Shown in pieces: positions 32,469 through 41,910 of a DNA stretch of 64,000 bases. The translations under genes were made by a program, and so were the position numbers. Under the pieces are notes generated by a model. That model worked only from the letters and a program-made list of their open reading frames with translations, was not told where the DNA came from and ran no database searches. The number at the start of each line of letters is the position of its first letter. Within the stretch, counting starts at the first letter, position 1. Location of the stretch: positions 558,001-622,000 of the forward strand of contig NZ_JABUBU010000001.1 in the NCBI RefSeq assembly GCF_019834675.1, written 5' to 3'. The stretch is from Rhodococcoides corynebacterioides (lineage in GTDB: Bacteria; Actinomycetota; Actinomycetes; Mycobacteriales; Mycobacteriaceae).

Positions 32469-33449
32469 GTGACCACTCCCTCCGACCGGTCGGCGCTGCT
32501 CCGGCGTTCGGTCCTGGCCGTGCCCGGCAGCAACCCGTCGATGATGAGCAAGGCGCGCGGCCTGCCCGCCGACGCGGTGTTCCTCGATCTCGAGGACGCC
32601 GTCGCACCGGCCGCCAAGGTCGCGGCGCGGGCGTCGGTCGTCGACGCGCTGCGCGCCGACGACTGGGGATCGCAGCGCCGGATGGTGCGGGTCAACGACT
32701 GGACGACGGCACACACGCTGCGGGACCTGACCGACGTCGTCGGGCCGGCGGGTGACCGGGTCGAGGTGATCGTCCTGCCCAAGGTGCGCTCCGCCGGCGA
32801 GGTGCAGGCGCTGGACCTCATCCTCACCCAGCTCGAACGCGAGCACGAGCTGCCGGTGGGACGGATCGGTATCGATGCGCAGATCGAGGACGCGCGCGGT
32901 CTGCTGCACGTCGACGCCATCGCGTCCGCGTCGCCGCGGCTCGAGGCGTTGGTGTTCGGGCCGGGCGACTTCATGGCCGACATCGGGATGCGCACGCTGA
33001 CGGTGGGGGAGCAGCCGCCGGGACTCGCGCACGGCGACGCCTACCACCACGTCCTGATGTCGATTCTCGTCGCGGCACGCGCACACGGCGTCGCCGCCGT
33101 CGACGGGCCGTGGGTGCAGGTGCGCGACGCGGCGGGATTCGCCGCGTCCGCCCGACACGCGGCCGCACTCGGATACGACGGCAAATGGGTGTTGCACCCC
33201 ACGCAGATCGCCGCGGCCAACGAGATCTTCGCCCCGCGCCAGGAGGACTTCGACCGCGCCGTCGCGATCGTGGAGGCCTACGCCCGACACCTGTCCGCGG
33301 AGGGTGGACACCGCGGCGCGGTGATGGTCGGCGACGAGATGGTCGACGAGGCCGGGCACCGGATCGCCCGGGCGGTCGCCGCGGCGGGGCGTGCGGCGGG
33401 GATGTCCGTCACGGCCGACGGCGCGACCGCCGTTGACCGGGCACAATGA
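32469..33449 (+). CDS. CitE-like lyase (HpcH/HpaI aldolase family)
   Basis: A 326-residue TIM-barrel protein of the citrate lyase beta/malyl-CoA lyase group. VPGSNPSMMSKARGLPADAV opens the barrel, LDLEDAVAP carries the metal Glu/Asp, IDAQIEDARGLL the second acidic ligand, and VFGPGDFMADIG the C-terminal loop. No citrate lyase alpha or gamma subunit is nearby, so it is a stand-alone lyase or thioesterase acting on malyl-CoA, methylmalyl-CoA or a related ester; the exact substrate is not readable. The GTG start has a leaderless -10. The C-terminal 40 residues (EMVDEAGHRIARAVAAAGRA) are helical. Confidence 0.8.
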   Translation: MTTPSDRSALLRRSVLAVPGSNPSMMSKARGLPADAVFLDLEDAVAPAAKVAARASVVDALRADDWGSQRRMVRVNDWTTAHTLRDLTDVVGPAGDRVEVIVLPKVRSAGEVQALDLILTQLEREHELPVGRIGIDAQIEDARGLLHVDAIASASPRLEALVFGPGDFMADIGMRTLTVGEQPPGLAHGDAYHHVLMSILVAARAHGVAAVDGPWVQVRDAAGFAASARHAAALGYDGKWVLHPTQIAAANEIFAPRQEDFDRAVAIVEAYARHLSAEGGHRGAVMVGDEMVDEAGHRIARAVAAAGRAAGMSVTADGATAVDRAQ

Positions 33450-33453
33450 GCGC

Positions 33454-33945
33454 ATGACGAATCCTCTGTCGCAGCCGGGGCGGCCCGGCCAGGGTCTGCC
33501 CACTCCGCCGTCGGGATGGCCCATCGGGTCCTACCCCACGTACGCCGAGGCGCAGCGTGCCGTCGACTACCTCTCCGATCAGGAGTTCTCGGTGCAGGAC
33601 GTCACCATCGTCGGCGTCGACCTCATGCAGGTCGAGCGGGTCATCGGTCGACTCACCTGGCCGAAAGTCATTGGTGGAGGCATTCTCTCGGGTGCGTGGC
33701 TCGGTGTCTTCCTCGGCCTGATCCTGGCGATCGTCACCAACACCAACTACTTCAGCGCCCTCGTGGTCGGTGTCCTCGGTGGTGTGGTCTTCGGTCTGAT
33801 CTCCGCCTCCATTCCCTACGCCGCCACGCGGGGGCAGCGCGACTTCGCCTCGACCATGCAGCTGGTGGCCGGTCGGTACGACGTCCTCTGCGAACCCAAG
33901 ACCGCCGAGAAGGCGCGGGATCTGTTGGCGCGACTGGCCATTTGA
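33454..33945 (+). CDS. General stress protein-like membrane protein (Rv1234-like)
   Basis: A 163-residue protein with an N-terminal general-stress-protein 17M-like segment (SGWPIGSYPTYAEAQRAVDY, then SVQDVTIVGVDL), two adjacent transmembrane helices (VIGGGILSGAWLGVFLGLIL and YFSALVVGVLGGVVFGLISA) and a short cytoplasmic end with YDVLCEPKTAEKARDLL. Position before lpqY matches Rv1234. Function unknown; the layout resembles a membrane sensor or channel regulator. It begins four bases after the preceding gene and has CACAAT six bases before the ATG. Confidence 0.78.
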   Translation: MTNPLSQPGRPGQGLPTPPSGWPIGSYPTYAEAQRAVDYLSDQEFSVQDVTIVGVDLMQVERVIGRLTWPKVIGGGILSGAWLGVFLGLILAIVTNTNYFSALVVGVLGGVVFGLISASIPYAATRGQRDFASTMQLVAGRYDVLCEPKTAEKARDLLARLAI

Positions 33946-34127
33946 CGTCCGAGCCGGCCCGCCCCGGCGCCCCGGATACCGAATGGGTCACGGACTTGCA
34001 CCAAGCCCCGATTTTCCGTCCTGCCGTGGACTAGGTTCCCCTTCGCAGGGAATGCGTGTCCAACGAAGCACACGCTGCGGAGTCGGGCCCCGTCCGGTGC
34101 CTTCCTTCTGCGGCAGAGGAGGCGGTC

Positions 34128-35501
34128 GTGCCGAAGAGGTACAGGGCGAGGAAACTCGCGGCGACGAGCGCCGCGGTGGTGGTGGCTGGCGGGCTGTTGG
34201 CGGGGTGTGGATCCTCCGACGACGGCGTCGTTCTCAGCTTCTACACCGCGGCCGACGGCGCGGAGCAGTACGCCGCGGCAGCGCAGGCGTGCACGGAGCA
34301 GTCCGGCGGTGCCTATCGCGTGCAGCAGATGACACTGCCGAAGAGCGCGAACGATCAACGGTTGCAGCTGGCCCGGCGCCTCGCGGGCAATGACCGCTCG
34401 CTCGACCTCATGACGCTCGACGTCGTGTGGACGGCCGAGTTCGCGGAGGCGGGATGGGCGCTGCCCGTGCCGGACGATCTGTCGGCCAAGCTGCAGGACG
34501 GGTCGGTGCTCGAGGGTCCGCTCGAGACAGCGCGGTGGTTGGACCCGGCGACCGGTGAGCGCACCAAGCTCTTCGCCGTTCCGCTGAACTCCAACACCCA
34601 GTTGCTGTGGTACCGGCCGGATCTCGTGCCGAACGGTCAGCCGCCCGCCACGTGGGACGACCTCATCGCCGTCGCCGGCGAGAACGCCGCGGCCGGCAAG
34701 CCCGCCGCGCTCGGTGTGCAGGCGAAGCAGTACGAGGGCTTCATGGTGTGGTTCAACACGCTGCTCGAGAGTGCCGGCGGTCAGGTGGTCGCCGAGGACG
34801 GCGTCACCCAGAACCTCAACGACACCCCCGAGCACCGGGCCGCGACCGAGAAGGCCCTGTCGATCATCAAGGCGGTCGCCACCGCGCCCGGCGCCGACCC
34901 GTCGGTCTCGCAGAGCGACGAGGGCACCGCCCGTCTGGGCGTCGAGGCCGGCACCATGTTCGCCGAGGTGAACTACCCCTTCGTGCTGCCGGGTCTGAAG
35001 GAGAACGCCGCCGCCGGCGGCGTGTCCTTCCTCGACCTGTCGTCGGTGCCGGCGGAACAGCAGGACGCCGCGGTGAACGAGGTCTTCCGCAGCGCGCCGT
35101 ACCCGGCTGTGCTCCCGGACAAGGACGCCGAGGTGACCATCGGTGGGTTCAACATCGGTGTCGCGAAGACCACGGAGCATCCCGACGAGGCGTGGGCCGC
35201 GGTGGAGTGCCTGACCAACCGCGAGAACCAGCGCAACAACGCCGTCGAGGGCGGCGTGCCCCCGGTGATCCGCGAGCTCTACGACGACCCGGACTTCCAG
35301 GCCGCCTACCCGGCGTGGGAGGGCGTGCTCGACTCGATCAACAAGGCGGCCGTGCGGCCCGTGTCGCCTGCCTACCAGGCGATCTCGATCCTCTTGACCG
35401 ACGCGATGCATCCGCCGCAGTCCATCGACCCGGTGGGTGACGTCGATCGTCTCGCCGACCTGGTGACGCAGGCCGTGAACTCGGAAGGGCTGATCCCGTG
35501 A
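34128..35501 (+). CDS. lpqY: Trehalose-binding lipoprotein LpqY
   Basis: A 457-residue extracytoplasmic solute-binding protein. The signal peptide ends in the lipobox LAGC (Cys27), so the mature protein is lipid-anchored. The family 1 binding fold shows NDQRLQLARRLAGND, LDLMTLDVVWTAEFAEAGW and FAVPLNSNTQLLWYRPD. In mycobacteria LpqY-SugABC reclaims trehalose released during mycolate transfer to the wall. The GTG at 34128 is chosen because AGGAGG lies five bases upstream. Its TGA overlaps the sugA GTG. Confidence 0.92.
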   Translation: MPKRYRARKLAATSAAVVVAGGLLAGCGSSDDGVVLSFYTAADGAEQYAAAAQACTEQSGGAYRVQQMTLPKSANDQRLQLARRLAGNDRSLDLMTLDVVWTAEFAEAGWALPVPDDLSAKLQDGSVLEGPLETARWLDPATGERTKLFAVPLNSNTQLLWYRPDLVPNGQPPATWDDLIAVAGENAAAGKPAALGVQAKQYEGFMVWFNTLLESAGGQVVAEDGVTQNLNDTPEHRAATEKALSIIKAVATAPGADPSVSQSDEGTARLGVEAGTMFAEVNYPFVLPGLKENAAAGGVSFLDLSSVPAEQQDAAVNEVFRSAPYPAVLPDKDAEVTIGGFNIGVAKTTEHPDEAWAAVECLTNRENQRNNAVEGGVPPVIRELYDDPDFQAAYPAWEGVLDSINKAAVRPVSPAYQAISILLTDAMHPPQSIDPVGDVDRLADLVTQAVNSEGLIP

Positions 35502-36439
35502 CCGCTACCGCCGACACCGCGCGGCCGCACAAGCACTCCAAGCAGGCCGAGGAGGCACGCTCGGAGGGCAAGAAGGCCGAGCGGCGACTGGGACTGCTGC
35601 TGGTGGCGCCCGCCGCCATCATGATGCTGGCGGTCACTGCCTACCCGATCGTCTACGCGTTCTGGTTGTCCCTGCAGAAGTACAACCTGGCATTCCCCGA
35701 CGAGCGCGAATTCGTGGGTCTGTCCAACTACGCCGCCGTGCTCACCGACGGCTACTGGTGGACGGCGTTCACCGTCACCGTGGTCATCACGGTCATCTCG
35801 GTGGCCATCGAGTTCGTGCTCGGTCTCGCGGTCGCTCTGATCATGCACCGCACCATCTTCGGGCGCGGACTGGTCCGCACCGTGGTGCTGATCCCGTACG
35901 GCATCGTGACCGTGGCCGCGGCCTACAGCTGGTACTACGCCTGGACGCCCGAGACGGGCTACCTGGCCAACCTGTTGCCCGACGGCAGTGCGCCGCTGAC
36001 ACAACAGATTCCGTCGCTCGCCATCGTGGTCCTGGCCGAGGTGTGGAAGACCACCCCGTTCATGGCGCTGCTGCTCCTGGCGGGACTCGCGTTGGTCCCG
36101 GACGACCTGCTCAAGGCCGCCCAGGTCGACGGGGCCGGAGCGTGGACGCGGTTGCTGCGCATCATCATTCCGCTGATGAAGCCGGCCATCCTGGTGGCGC
36201 TGCTGTTCCGCACGCTGGACGCGTTCCGCATCTTCGACAACATCTACGTGCTCACCCGAGGCAGCAATCAGACGGGGTCGGTGTCGATCCTGGGGTACAA
36301 CAACCTCTTCGGTGCGTTCAACCTCGGACTGGGATCGGCGATCAGCGTCCTGATCTTCTTCTGCGTCGCCATCATCGCCTTCGTCTTCATCAAACTGTTC
36401 GGGGCCTCCGCACCCGGCTCGGACACGGAAGGGCGCTGA
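35498..36439 (+). CDS. sugA: Trehalose ABC transporter permease SugA
   Basis: A 313-residue MalF-like permease with about six transmembrane helices after a charged cytoplasmic leader. The EAA loop contacting the ATPase is KAAQVDGAGAWTRLLRIIIP. Start GTG overlaps the lpqY stop (GTGA). Pairs with SugB to form the trehalose channel. Confidence 0.92.
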   Translation: MTATADTARPHKHSKQAEEARSEGKKAERRLGLLLVAPAAIMMLAVTAYPIVYAFWLSLQKYNLAFPDEREFVGLSNYAAVLTDGYWWTAFTVTVVITVISVAIEFVLGLAVALIMHRTIFGRGLVRTVVLIPYGIVTVAAAYSWYYAWTPETGYLANLLPDGSAPLTQQIPSLAIVVLAEVWKTTPFMALLLLAGLALVPDDLLKAAQVDGAGAWTRLLRIIIPLMKPAILVALLFRTLDAFRIFDNIYVLTRGSNQTGSVSILGYNNLFGAFNLGLGSAISVLIFFCVAIIAFVFIKLFGASAPGSDTEGR

Positions 36440-36442
36440 CCC

Positions 36443-37273
36443 ATGGCCGCAACCACCAAGACGAAAGCCGGCTGGTCCATCGTCAACCTGCTGGTCCTGC
36501 TGTACGCGTTGATTCCGCTGGTGTGGATCATCTCGCTGTCCTTCAAGCCGGTGGCGAACATCGCGGACGGCAAGTTCATCCCCACCACGTGGACGCTGGA
36601 CAACTACAAGGGCATCTTCCAGACCTCGCAGTTCACCAGCGCCCTGATCAACTCCATCGGTATCGGACTGATCACCACGGCGATCGCCGTCGTCATCGGC
36701 ACCATGGCCGCCTACGCGGTCGCGCGTCTGGACTTCCCCGGCAAGAAGCTGCTGGTGGGTTCCGCCCTGTTGATCGCGATGTTTCCCCAGATCTCGCTGG
36801 TGACACCGCTGTTCGACATCGAGCGTGCGCTCGGGCTGTTCGACACCTGGCCGGGACTGATCCTGCCGTACATCACCTTCGCGCTGCCGCTGGCGATCTA
36901 CACGCTCTCGGCCTTCTTCCGGGAGATCCCGTGGGAGCTCGAGAAGGCGGCCAAGATGGACGGCGCGACCCCAGGTCAGGCCTTCCGCAAGGTCATCGCC
37001 CCGCTCGCGGCCCCCGGCATCGTCACCGCCGCGATCCTGGTGTTCATCTTCGCCTGGAACGACCTGCTGCTGGCGATCTCCCTCACGGCCACCGAACGCT
37101 CGGTCACCGTGCCGGCAGCCATCTCTCAGTTCACCGGCAGTTCCCAGTTCGAGGAACCGACGGGATCCATCGCGGCCGCCGCGGTGGTCATCACCATCCC
37201 GATCATCATCTTCGTGCTCTTCTTCCAACGTCGTATCGTGGCGGGCCTGACGTCCGGCGCAGTGAAGGGATAG
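36443..37273 (+). CDS. sugB: Trehalose ABC transporter permease SugB
   Basis: A 276-residue MalG-like permease with six predicted helices. The EAA loop is [20 protein letters not shown]. It starts three bases after the sugA stop. Conserved order lpqY-sugA-sugB-sugC as in Rv1235-Rv1238. Confidence 0.92.
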   Translation: MAATTKTKAGWSIVNLLVLLYALIPLVWIISLSFKPVANIADGKFIPTTWTLDNYKGIFQTSQFTSALINSIGIGLITTAIAVVIGTMAAYAVARLDFPGKKLLVGSALLIAMFPQISLVTPLFDIERALGLFDTWPGLILPYITFALPLAIYTLSAFFREIPWELEKAAKMDGATPGQAFRKVIAPLAAPGIVTAAILVFIFAWNDLLLAISLTATERSVTVPAAISQFTGSSQFEEPTGSIAAAAVVITIPIIIFVLFFQRRIVAGLTSGAVKG

Positions 37274-37277
37274 ACCC

Positions 37278-38441
37278 ATGGCCGAAATCGTTCTCGACAA
37301 GGTGACCAAGCTGTACCCGGACGGCGCCGCTGCGGTCAGCGACGTCGACATCACGATCGCCGACGGGGAGTTCATCATCCTCGTGGGACCGTCGGGATGC
37401 GGAAAGTCCACGACCCTCAACATGATCGCGGGGCTCGAGGACATCTCCAGCGGCGAGCTGCGGATCGCGGGGGAGCGCGTCAACGAGCGCGCGCCGAAGG
37501 ACCGTGACATCGCGATGGTGTTCCAGTCCTACGCGCTGTACCCGCACATGACGGTGCGCGACAACATCGCGTTCCCGCTCACGCTCGCGAAGATGAGCAA
37601 GTCGGAGATCAACCAGAAGGTCGAGGAGGCTGCGAAGATCCTCGACCTCGGTCAGCACCTCGACCGCAAGCCGTCCAACCTCTCCGGCGGTCAGCGTCAG
37701 CGCGTGGCCATGGGACGCGCGATCGTGCGCAGCCCCAAGGCCTTCCTCATGGACGAGCCGCTGTCCAACCTCGACGCCAAGCTGCGCGTGCAGATGCGCA
37801 CCGAGATCGCGCAGCTGCAGAACCGGCTGGGCACCACCACCGTCTACGTCACTCACGATCAGACCGAGGCCATGACCCTCGGCGACCGGGTGGTGGTCCT
37901 GCGCGGCGGACTCGTGCAGCAGATCGGCTCGCCGCAGGAGCTCTACGACCGTCCGCGGAACCTGTTCGTCGCCGGGTTCATCGGCTCGCCGTCGATGAAC
38001 TTCCTGCCCGGCACGCTCACCGACGCCGGGGTGCGCACCCCGCTCGGCGACATCGCGCTGGACGGCGAGGCGCGCCAGAAGGTGGCGGGCAAGAACGCGA
38101 AGGGCGAGGTGGTCGTCGGTATCCGGCCCGAGCACCTCGAGGACGCCGCACTGATGGAGTCCTACCAGCGCATCGACGGCAGCACGTTCTCCGCGCGCGT
38201 CGACGTGCTCGAGTCGATGGGGTCGGACAAGTACGTCTACTTCTCCGCCGACGGCCCCGGCGTCAGCTCGCGGGAGCTCGACGAGTTGGCCGCGGACGCC
38301 GGCACGGACGTCACCGGGCAGCTCGTCGCCCGCGTCGCCGCCGAGTCGCGGGCCCGCATCGGCGAGAAGATCGACCTGTGGTTCGACCCGCGCCGCGTGC
38401 AGGTCTTCGACACCGAGTCCGGGGCCAACCTGACGCTCTGA
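37278..38441 (+). CDS. sugC: Trehalose ABC transporter ATPase SugC
   Basis: A 387-residue MalK-type ATPase. Walker [11 protein letters not shown] is at about residues 38-47, the signature [13 protein letters not shown] follows, Walker B is [12 protein letters not shown] and the switch His is in VTHDQTEAM. The C-terminal 150 residues form the regulatory OB-like domain ([10 protein letters not shown]). It powers LpqY-SugAB. A strong hairpin ends the operon. Confidence 0.94.
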   Translation: MAEIVLDKVTKLYPDGAAAVSDVDITIADGEFIILVGPSGCGKSTTLNMIAGLEDISSGELRIAGERVNERAPKDRDIAMVFQSYALYPHMTVRDNIAFPLTLAKMSKSEINQKVEEAAKILDLGQHLDRKPSNLSGGQRQRVAMGRAIVRSPKAFLMDEPLSNLDAKLRVQMRTEIAQLQNRLGTTTVYVTHDQTEAMTLGDRVVVLRGGLVQQIGSPQELYDRPRNLFVAGFIGSPSMNFLPGTLTDAGVRTPLGDIALDGEARQKVAGKNAKGEVVVGIRPEHLEDAALMESYQRIDGSTFSARVDVLESMGSDKYVYFSADGPGVSSRELDELAADAGTDVTGQLVARVAAESRARIGEKIDLWFDPRRVQVFDTESGANLTL

Positions 38442-38460
38442 TCGAGGAAGCCAGGACGAC

Positions 38461-38484
38461 GCGCCCCGCTGCTCAGCGGGGCGC
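38461..38484. terminator. Two-way terminator after sugC
   Basis: Arms GCGCCCCGCT and AGCGGGGCGC are perfect over 10 bp with loop GCTC; flanking GACGAC/GTTGTC extends the stem with one wobble. The stop codon of the leftward ParB-domain gene spans the loop (38473-38475), so it serves both converging genes. Confidence 0.75.
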
Positions 38485-39321
38485 GTTGTCCTTCAACTGC
38501 GCCAGGATCTCGTCGTTCCAGATGTGGCTGCGCACCAGGCGATACCGCTCCCGCGCCACCCACATGTAGGCCTCGGCGTCGGTGTGCCGGGTCAACATCC
38601 CGCCCACCGAGCGCACCATGCGGACCACCGGCAGGAACTCCTCGCCGAACCACCGCCGCGCCACCGTGCGGCGGTCGACGAACTCGCCGAGTTCCTGCAT
38701 CAACCGAAAACCCCACGCCTCCACCGCATCACTGAGCTCCGCGTACTGCCACGGGTCGGTGAACTCGATGGCGTCGCGGGACTTGCCCGTCAACGGCACC
38801 CGGCTGAAGAAGATGCGGCGGTGGTCCTTGACCAGCAGATCACCGCGGCTCGAGATGCCGTCGGGGGAGATGCGGGTGACGATCTCCGTTACGTACGCCT
38901 CGATCGTGCTGTGGTGCATGGCGCACGCGATCGACACCCGGTGGTGACCGTCGATGACGAAGTGCATCGGGCCCACCCGGTAGACCTGGATCGGGGGCAT
39001 CGACTCGCCGCGACGCCATGCCGTCGCCAAGCGTTGCCAGCGCTCGCGCGTCCGCGCGGACGTCGGGCGGAAATACCGGTCGAAATCCCGTGTGCGGTCG
39101 ACGCTTCCGACGATCGAGTCGACGCGGATCACCTCCAGACCGAGGCGACGCTCGCCCACCCGGCCCAGCGCGGCGACCACCTCGTCGAACGGCAGGATGG
39201 TGTTGACGTCGTCCGGTTGGCGACGCAGCCAGCCCACGAGACGCGCGACGTCGGCGCGGCGCCGCTGGCGGGAGAAATCGTTCTGCGCGTCGGCGGCGGG
39301 GAATCCGGTGTCACGAACCAT
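38473..39321 (-). CDS. ParB/Srx-fold domain protein
   Basis: A 282-residue protein with a ParB-like nucleotide-binding domain in the middle (about 65-150): VIRVDSIVGS, MPPIQVYRVGPMHFVIDGHH and RVSIACAMHHSTIEAYVTEI. GxHR-type residues (DGHHRVS) resemble the CTP/ATP-binding box of ParB and sulfiredoxin. There is no DNA-binding helix-turn-helix, so it is not a segregation ParB. The C-terminus is helical. Its ATG overlaps the end of the phosphoesterase gene by 11 bases, so both are probably co-translated. Function unknown. Confidence 0.75.
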   Translation of the reverse strand: MVRDTGFPAADAQNDFSRQRRRADVARLVGWLRRQPDDVNTILPFDEVVAALGRVGERRLGLEVIRVDSIVGSVDRTRDFDRYFRPTSARTRERWQRLATAWRRGESMPPIQVYRVGPMHFVIDGHHRVSIACAMHHSTIEAYVTEIVTRISPDGISSRGDLLVKDHRRIFFSRVPLTGKSRDAIEFTDPWQYAELSDAVEAWGFRLMQELGEFVDRRTVARRWFGEEFLPVVRMVRSVGGMLTRHTDAEAYMWVARERYRLVRSHIWNDEILAQLKDNAPR

Positions 39322-40033
39322 GGCGACGTCTTTCGATCACGGGCGGCTCGGCGCCGCCGGGGGTCAGGGTGAACAGGGCGTAACCCACGGTGTTGAGGAC
39401 GAGAGCTCCGTGCAGTTCGTGGTCGACCGGCCGTGAGCCGTGCGGATGGACGTGACCGTGCACCAGCATCCGCGGACGCAGTTTCTCGGTGACGGTGTGC
39501 AGGCAGCGGAACCCGCGGTGCGGAGCGTCGTCCCCGTCGCCCACACCCGCCGGCGGGCTGTGCGTGAGCAGGATGTCCACCCCGCGGCTGGTTCCGTCGG
39601 CCTCGGTGGTGCGGCGCAGGCGCGGGTGCCACGCGTCGGTGCGGATCAACGTCCCCGACCGTCGGCGTTGCTGGCTCTCCGTCCACTGATTCGGCCCGGT
39701 GCGGTAGCGGATCGAGCCACCCAGTCCCGCGATCCGCAGACCGGCGGCGGCCACGATGCGCCGATCGGCGTTGATCGCGCCGCCGGGGCCCGGCCACGAC
39801 GTCGGCAACCCGGCGCGCATCCACCCCACCCGGCCGGCGGAGTACCCGGTCAGATCCGCATCGTGATTGCCCGGAACGAAGACGCACGGGGCGTCGGCCA
39901 CGTTCGCCAGGTGCTCGAGGTAGGCGAAGGGCAGGTCACCCGCACCCAGCACCAGATCCACCTCGAAGGGCAACCGGCGGGCGTTCCACAGTCCCTCGAC
40001 GACCTCGTCGGACACAGTCAGGACTCGCACCAC
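39311..40033 (-). CDS. Calcineurin-like metallophosphoesterase
   Basis: A 240-residue protein with three of the usual metallophosphoesterase motifs: LGAGDLP (metal Asp), PGNHDADL and GHVHPHGSRP, plus LLTHSPP. The first motif, normally DxH, is VSDEVVEG here, so one metal ligand is altered; this variant form is common in actinobacterial homologues. Substrate unknown. The GTG at 40033 is preferred because TACGGT ends seven bases upstream. Followed by the ParB-domain gene in an overlapping pair. Confidence 0.8.
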   Translation of the reverse strand: MVRVLTVSDEVVEGLWNARRLPFEVDLVLGAGDLPFAYLEHLANVADAPCVFVPGNHDADLTGYSAGRVGWMRAGLPTSWPGPGGAINADRRIVAAAGLRIAGLGGSIRYRTGPNQWTESQQRRRSGTLIRTDAWHPRLRRTTEADGTSRGVDILLTHSPPAGVGDGDDAPHRGFRCLHTVTEKLRPRMLVHGHVHPHGSRPVDHELHGALVLNTVGYALFTLTPGGAEPPVIERRRHGS

Positions 40034-40040
40034 GCAGACG

Positions 40041-40046
40041 ACCGTA
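40041..40046 (-). promoter_or_regulatory. -10 element, metallophosphoesterase gene
   Basis: Minus-strand TACGGT ends seven bases before the GTG start at 40033. Confidence 0.5.
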
Positions 40047-40082
40047 CCGGGCGGGGGAGAACGCGGGTGGTTGTATGGACCG

Positions 40083-40709
40083 GTGGCGAGTGAGGCGGGA
40101 ACCAACCCGGTCGAGGCAGTTCGAGCGCACGTGTCGTCCCGGTGGGGCGGGTCGCCGGTCGCGGCGTCGCGGACGTTCCTGGGCCTCGAACCGATCGACG
40201 TCCTGCTGTTCACGCACGCACCCGACGCGCTGCTGCGCCTGGTCACCGTCGGCTGCGCCCGGCACCCCATGACCGACCCGACGGCCGCCCTCGCCGACCC
40301 GCTCCGCGGACCGCGGGCGGAACTGGTTCTGACGTTGCGGGTGAGCGACCCCGCCGTCACCGAGGTGTGGAAGACCTTGGCCGTCCTGGCCGCGGCGCCC
40401 GCGGTCGAAGGCGTGGTCCTCACCGCCGACGCGCTGCTCGACGCCGGGGAGTCGCTGTGGCCGGGCGCCCCCTTCACCGCCGTGCTGCTGGGAGCCTCAA
40501 ACCCCGACGACCCCGACGACCTCGACGACCTCGCCCTGCCCGATCCGATGGACCCCGTGCAGTTCCTCGCCGCCGTCCCGGTCACCGCGACGGAGGCCGC
40601 CTGGGTGCGCCTGCGCGGTGCCGACGCGCTGCGCGAGGCGTGGACCGAGGCCGGCATCGACGTGCGCGACCCCACCCGGACCGCAGCGACCCTCGGACCG
40701 GCGGGCTGA
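40083..40709 (+). CDS. Suppressor-of-fused (SUFU) domain protein
   Basis: A 208-residue protein matching the bacterial SUFU-domain family: VDVLLFTHAPDA-like strand, RAELVLTLRVSDP, VVLTADALLDAGESLWPGAP, TAVLLGASNPDD and the ending VTATEAAWVRLRGADALREA. In bacteria the domain often acts as an immunity-like or peptide-binding module in toxin loci, but here it is stand-alone. GTG 40083 is preferred over TTG 40071; TTGTAT six bases before the GTG may be a -10. Function unknown. Confidence 0.72.
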   Translation: MASEAGTNPVEAVRAHVSSRWGGSPVAASRTFLGLEPIDVLLFTHAPDALLRLVTVGCARHPMTDPTAALADPLRGPRAELVLTLRVSDPAVTEVWKTLAVLAAAPAVEGVVLTADALLDAGESLWPGAPFTAVLLGASNPDDPDDLDDLALPDPMDPVQFLAAVPVTATEAAWVRLRGADALREAWTEAGIDVRDPTRTAATLGPAG

Positions 40710-40722
40710 CAGACTGAACCCC

Positions 40723-41607
40723 GTGTCCGACTGCATCGATCTGCACACCCACAGCACCGCCTCCGACGGCACCGACAGCCCCCGCGGCGTGGTCGAGGCC
40801 GCGATCGCGGCCGGTGTCACCGTGCTCGCGCTGACCGACCACGACACCACCGCGGGCTGGGCCGAGGCCGAGCAGGCCGTGCGCAGCCGCGCCGACGCCC
40901 CGACGTTGGTGCGGGGCATGGAGATGTCCTGCACCGGACGCGGCGAGGACGGCGACCCCGTCACCGTGCACCTGCTGGCGTACCTCTTCGACGCCGAGAA
41001 CGCGGTACTGAAGGCGGAACGGCAGCGCCTGCGGGACGAGCGAGTCACCCGCCTGCGCAGCATGATCGGCAAGATGGCGGCCGCCGGGTACGACGTCGAC
41101 GCCGACGCGATCCTCGCCGCCGCCGGCCCCAGCGCCGGACGTCCCCACCTCGCCCGCGCGCTGGTCGACCTCGGCGTGGTGTCGACGGTGGGCGAGGCCT
41201 TCGAGGACCTGCTGAAGACCGGCGGGCAGTTCTACGTCGAGAAGACCGACGCCCCCCTCGACGACGCCGTCGCCATGATCGCCGCCGCCGGCGGCGTCTC
41301 CGTGATCGCGCACGCCCGGGCGCGCACGCGCGGTCGGCTCCTGCACCTCGACCACATCCTCGAGCTCGCACAGGGCGGTCTGCTCGGCGGACTCGAGGTC
41401 GATCACCCCGACCACGACCCGGCCGACGCCGCGCTGCTGCGCGGTATCGCCCGCGAGCACGATCTGATCGTCACCGGATCCAGCGACTACCACGGCACCA
41501 ACAAGACCACCCCGATTGCCGCCCGCACCACCGCCCCCGAGCAGTACGCCACCCTCGTGGACCGCGCGACGGGCATCGACGTGGTGCTCCCGGGGGGCAG
41601 CCGATGA
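40723..41607 (+). CDS. PHP-domain phosphoesterase
   Basis: A 294-residue PHP protein. Metal ligands are in DLHTHSTASDGT, ALTDHDTT, the Glu/His in RGMEMSC, VIAHARAR, and SSDYHG near the end. Related proteins hydrolyse nucleoside 3',5'-bisphosphates or other small phosphoesters (RNase AM/YciV-like, with an inserted helical domain as seen here at about 95-165). The GTG start follows CAGACT at seven bases. The stop overlaps the next small membrane gene (ATGA). Confidence 0.82.
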   Translation: MSDCIDLHTHSTASDGTDSPRGVVEAAIAAGVTVLALTDHDTTAGWAEAEQAVRSRADAPTLVRGMEMSCTGRGEDGDPVTVHLLAYLFDAENAVLKAERQRLRDERVTRLRSMIGKMAAAGYDVDADAILAAAGPSAGRPHLARALVDLGVVSTVGEAFEDLLKTGGQFYVEKTDAPLDDAVAMIAAAGGVSVIAHARARTRGRLLHLDHILELAQGGLLGGLEVDHPDHDPADAALLRGIAREHDLIVTGSSDYHGTNKTTPIAARTTAPEQYATLVDRATGIDVVLPGGSR

Positions 41608-41861
41608 GGGCGCTCTCCGGATCCGTCACCGCCGGGCTGGTCGTCCTCACCGCCGTCGTCGTCGCCGCCGCGATCATCGGCGGGGACCGCGGCTTCCCCG
41701 GGCCCGGCACCGCCAGCGTGACCTGGCACGTCGTCGCCGTCGTCGCGGCCCTGGTCCTGCAACACCTCGCCGACCACCGCACCCGCGCGGTGTCCGTCCT
41801 CGGCTCCCTCGGCGTCCTCGCCGTGGCCGGGGCTCTGTTGTGGACGCAGTGGTGGAATTGA
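41604..41861 (+). CDS. Small membrane protein, unknown
   Basis: An 85-residue protein with three hydrophobic helices (GLVVLTAVVVAAAIIGG, TWHVVAVVAALVLQHL, LGVLAVAGALLWTQWW). Its ATG overlaps the PHP gene stop in ATGA, so it is translationally coupled and probably real. No family recognised. The stop codon lies in the first unit of a 24-bp tandem repeat. Confidence 0.7.
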   Translation: MRALSGSVTAGLVVLTAVVVAAAIIGGDRGFPGPGTASVTWHVVAVVAALVLQHLADHRTRAVSVLGSLGVLAVAGALLWTQWWN

Positions 41862-41910
41862 CGCGGCGCGTCGCGGCGGAACTGACGCACCGCGTCGCGG
41901 CGGAACTGAC
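41854..41910. repeat. 24-bp tandem repeat, 2.4 copies
   Basis: Unit one 41854-41877 and unit two 41878-41901 differ at three positions, followed by a 9-base partial copy to 41910. The first unit includes the last bases of the small membrane gene. If the stop were missed in another frame it would encode LTRRVAAELTHRVAAELT. Probably slipped-strand expansion, perhaps polymorphic. Confidence 0.8.
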
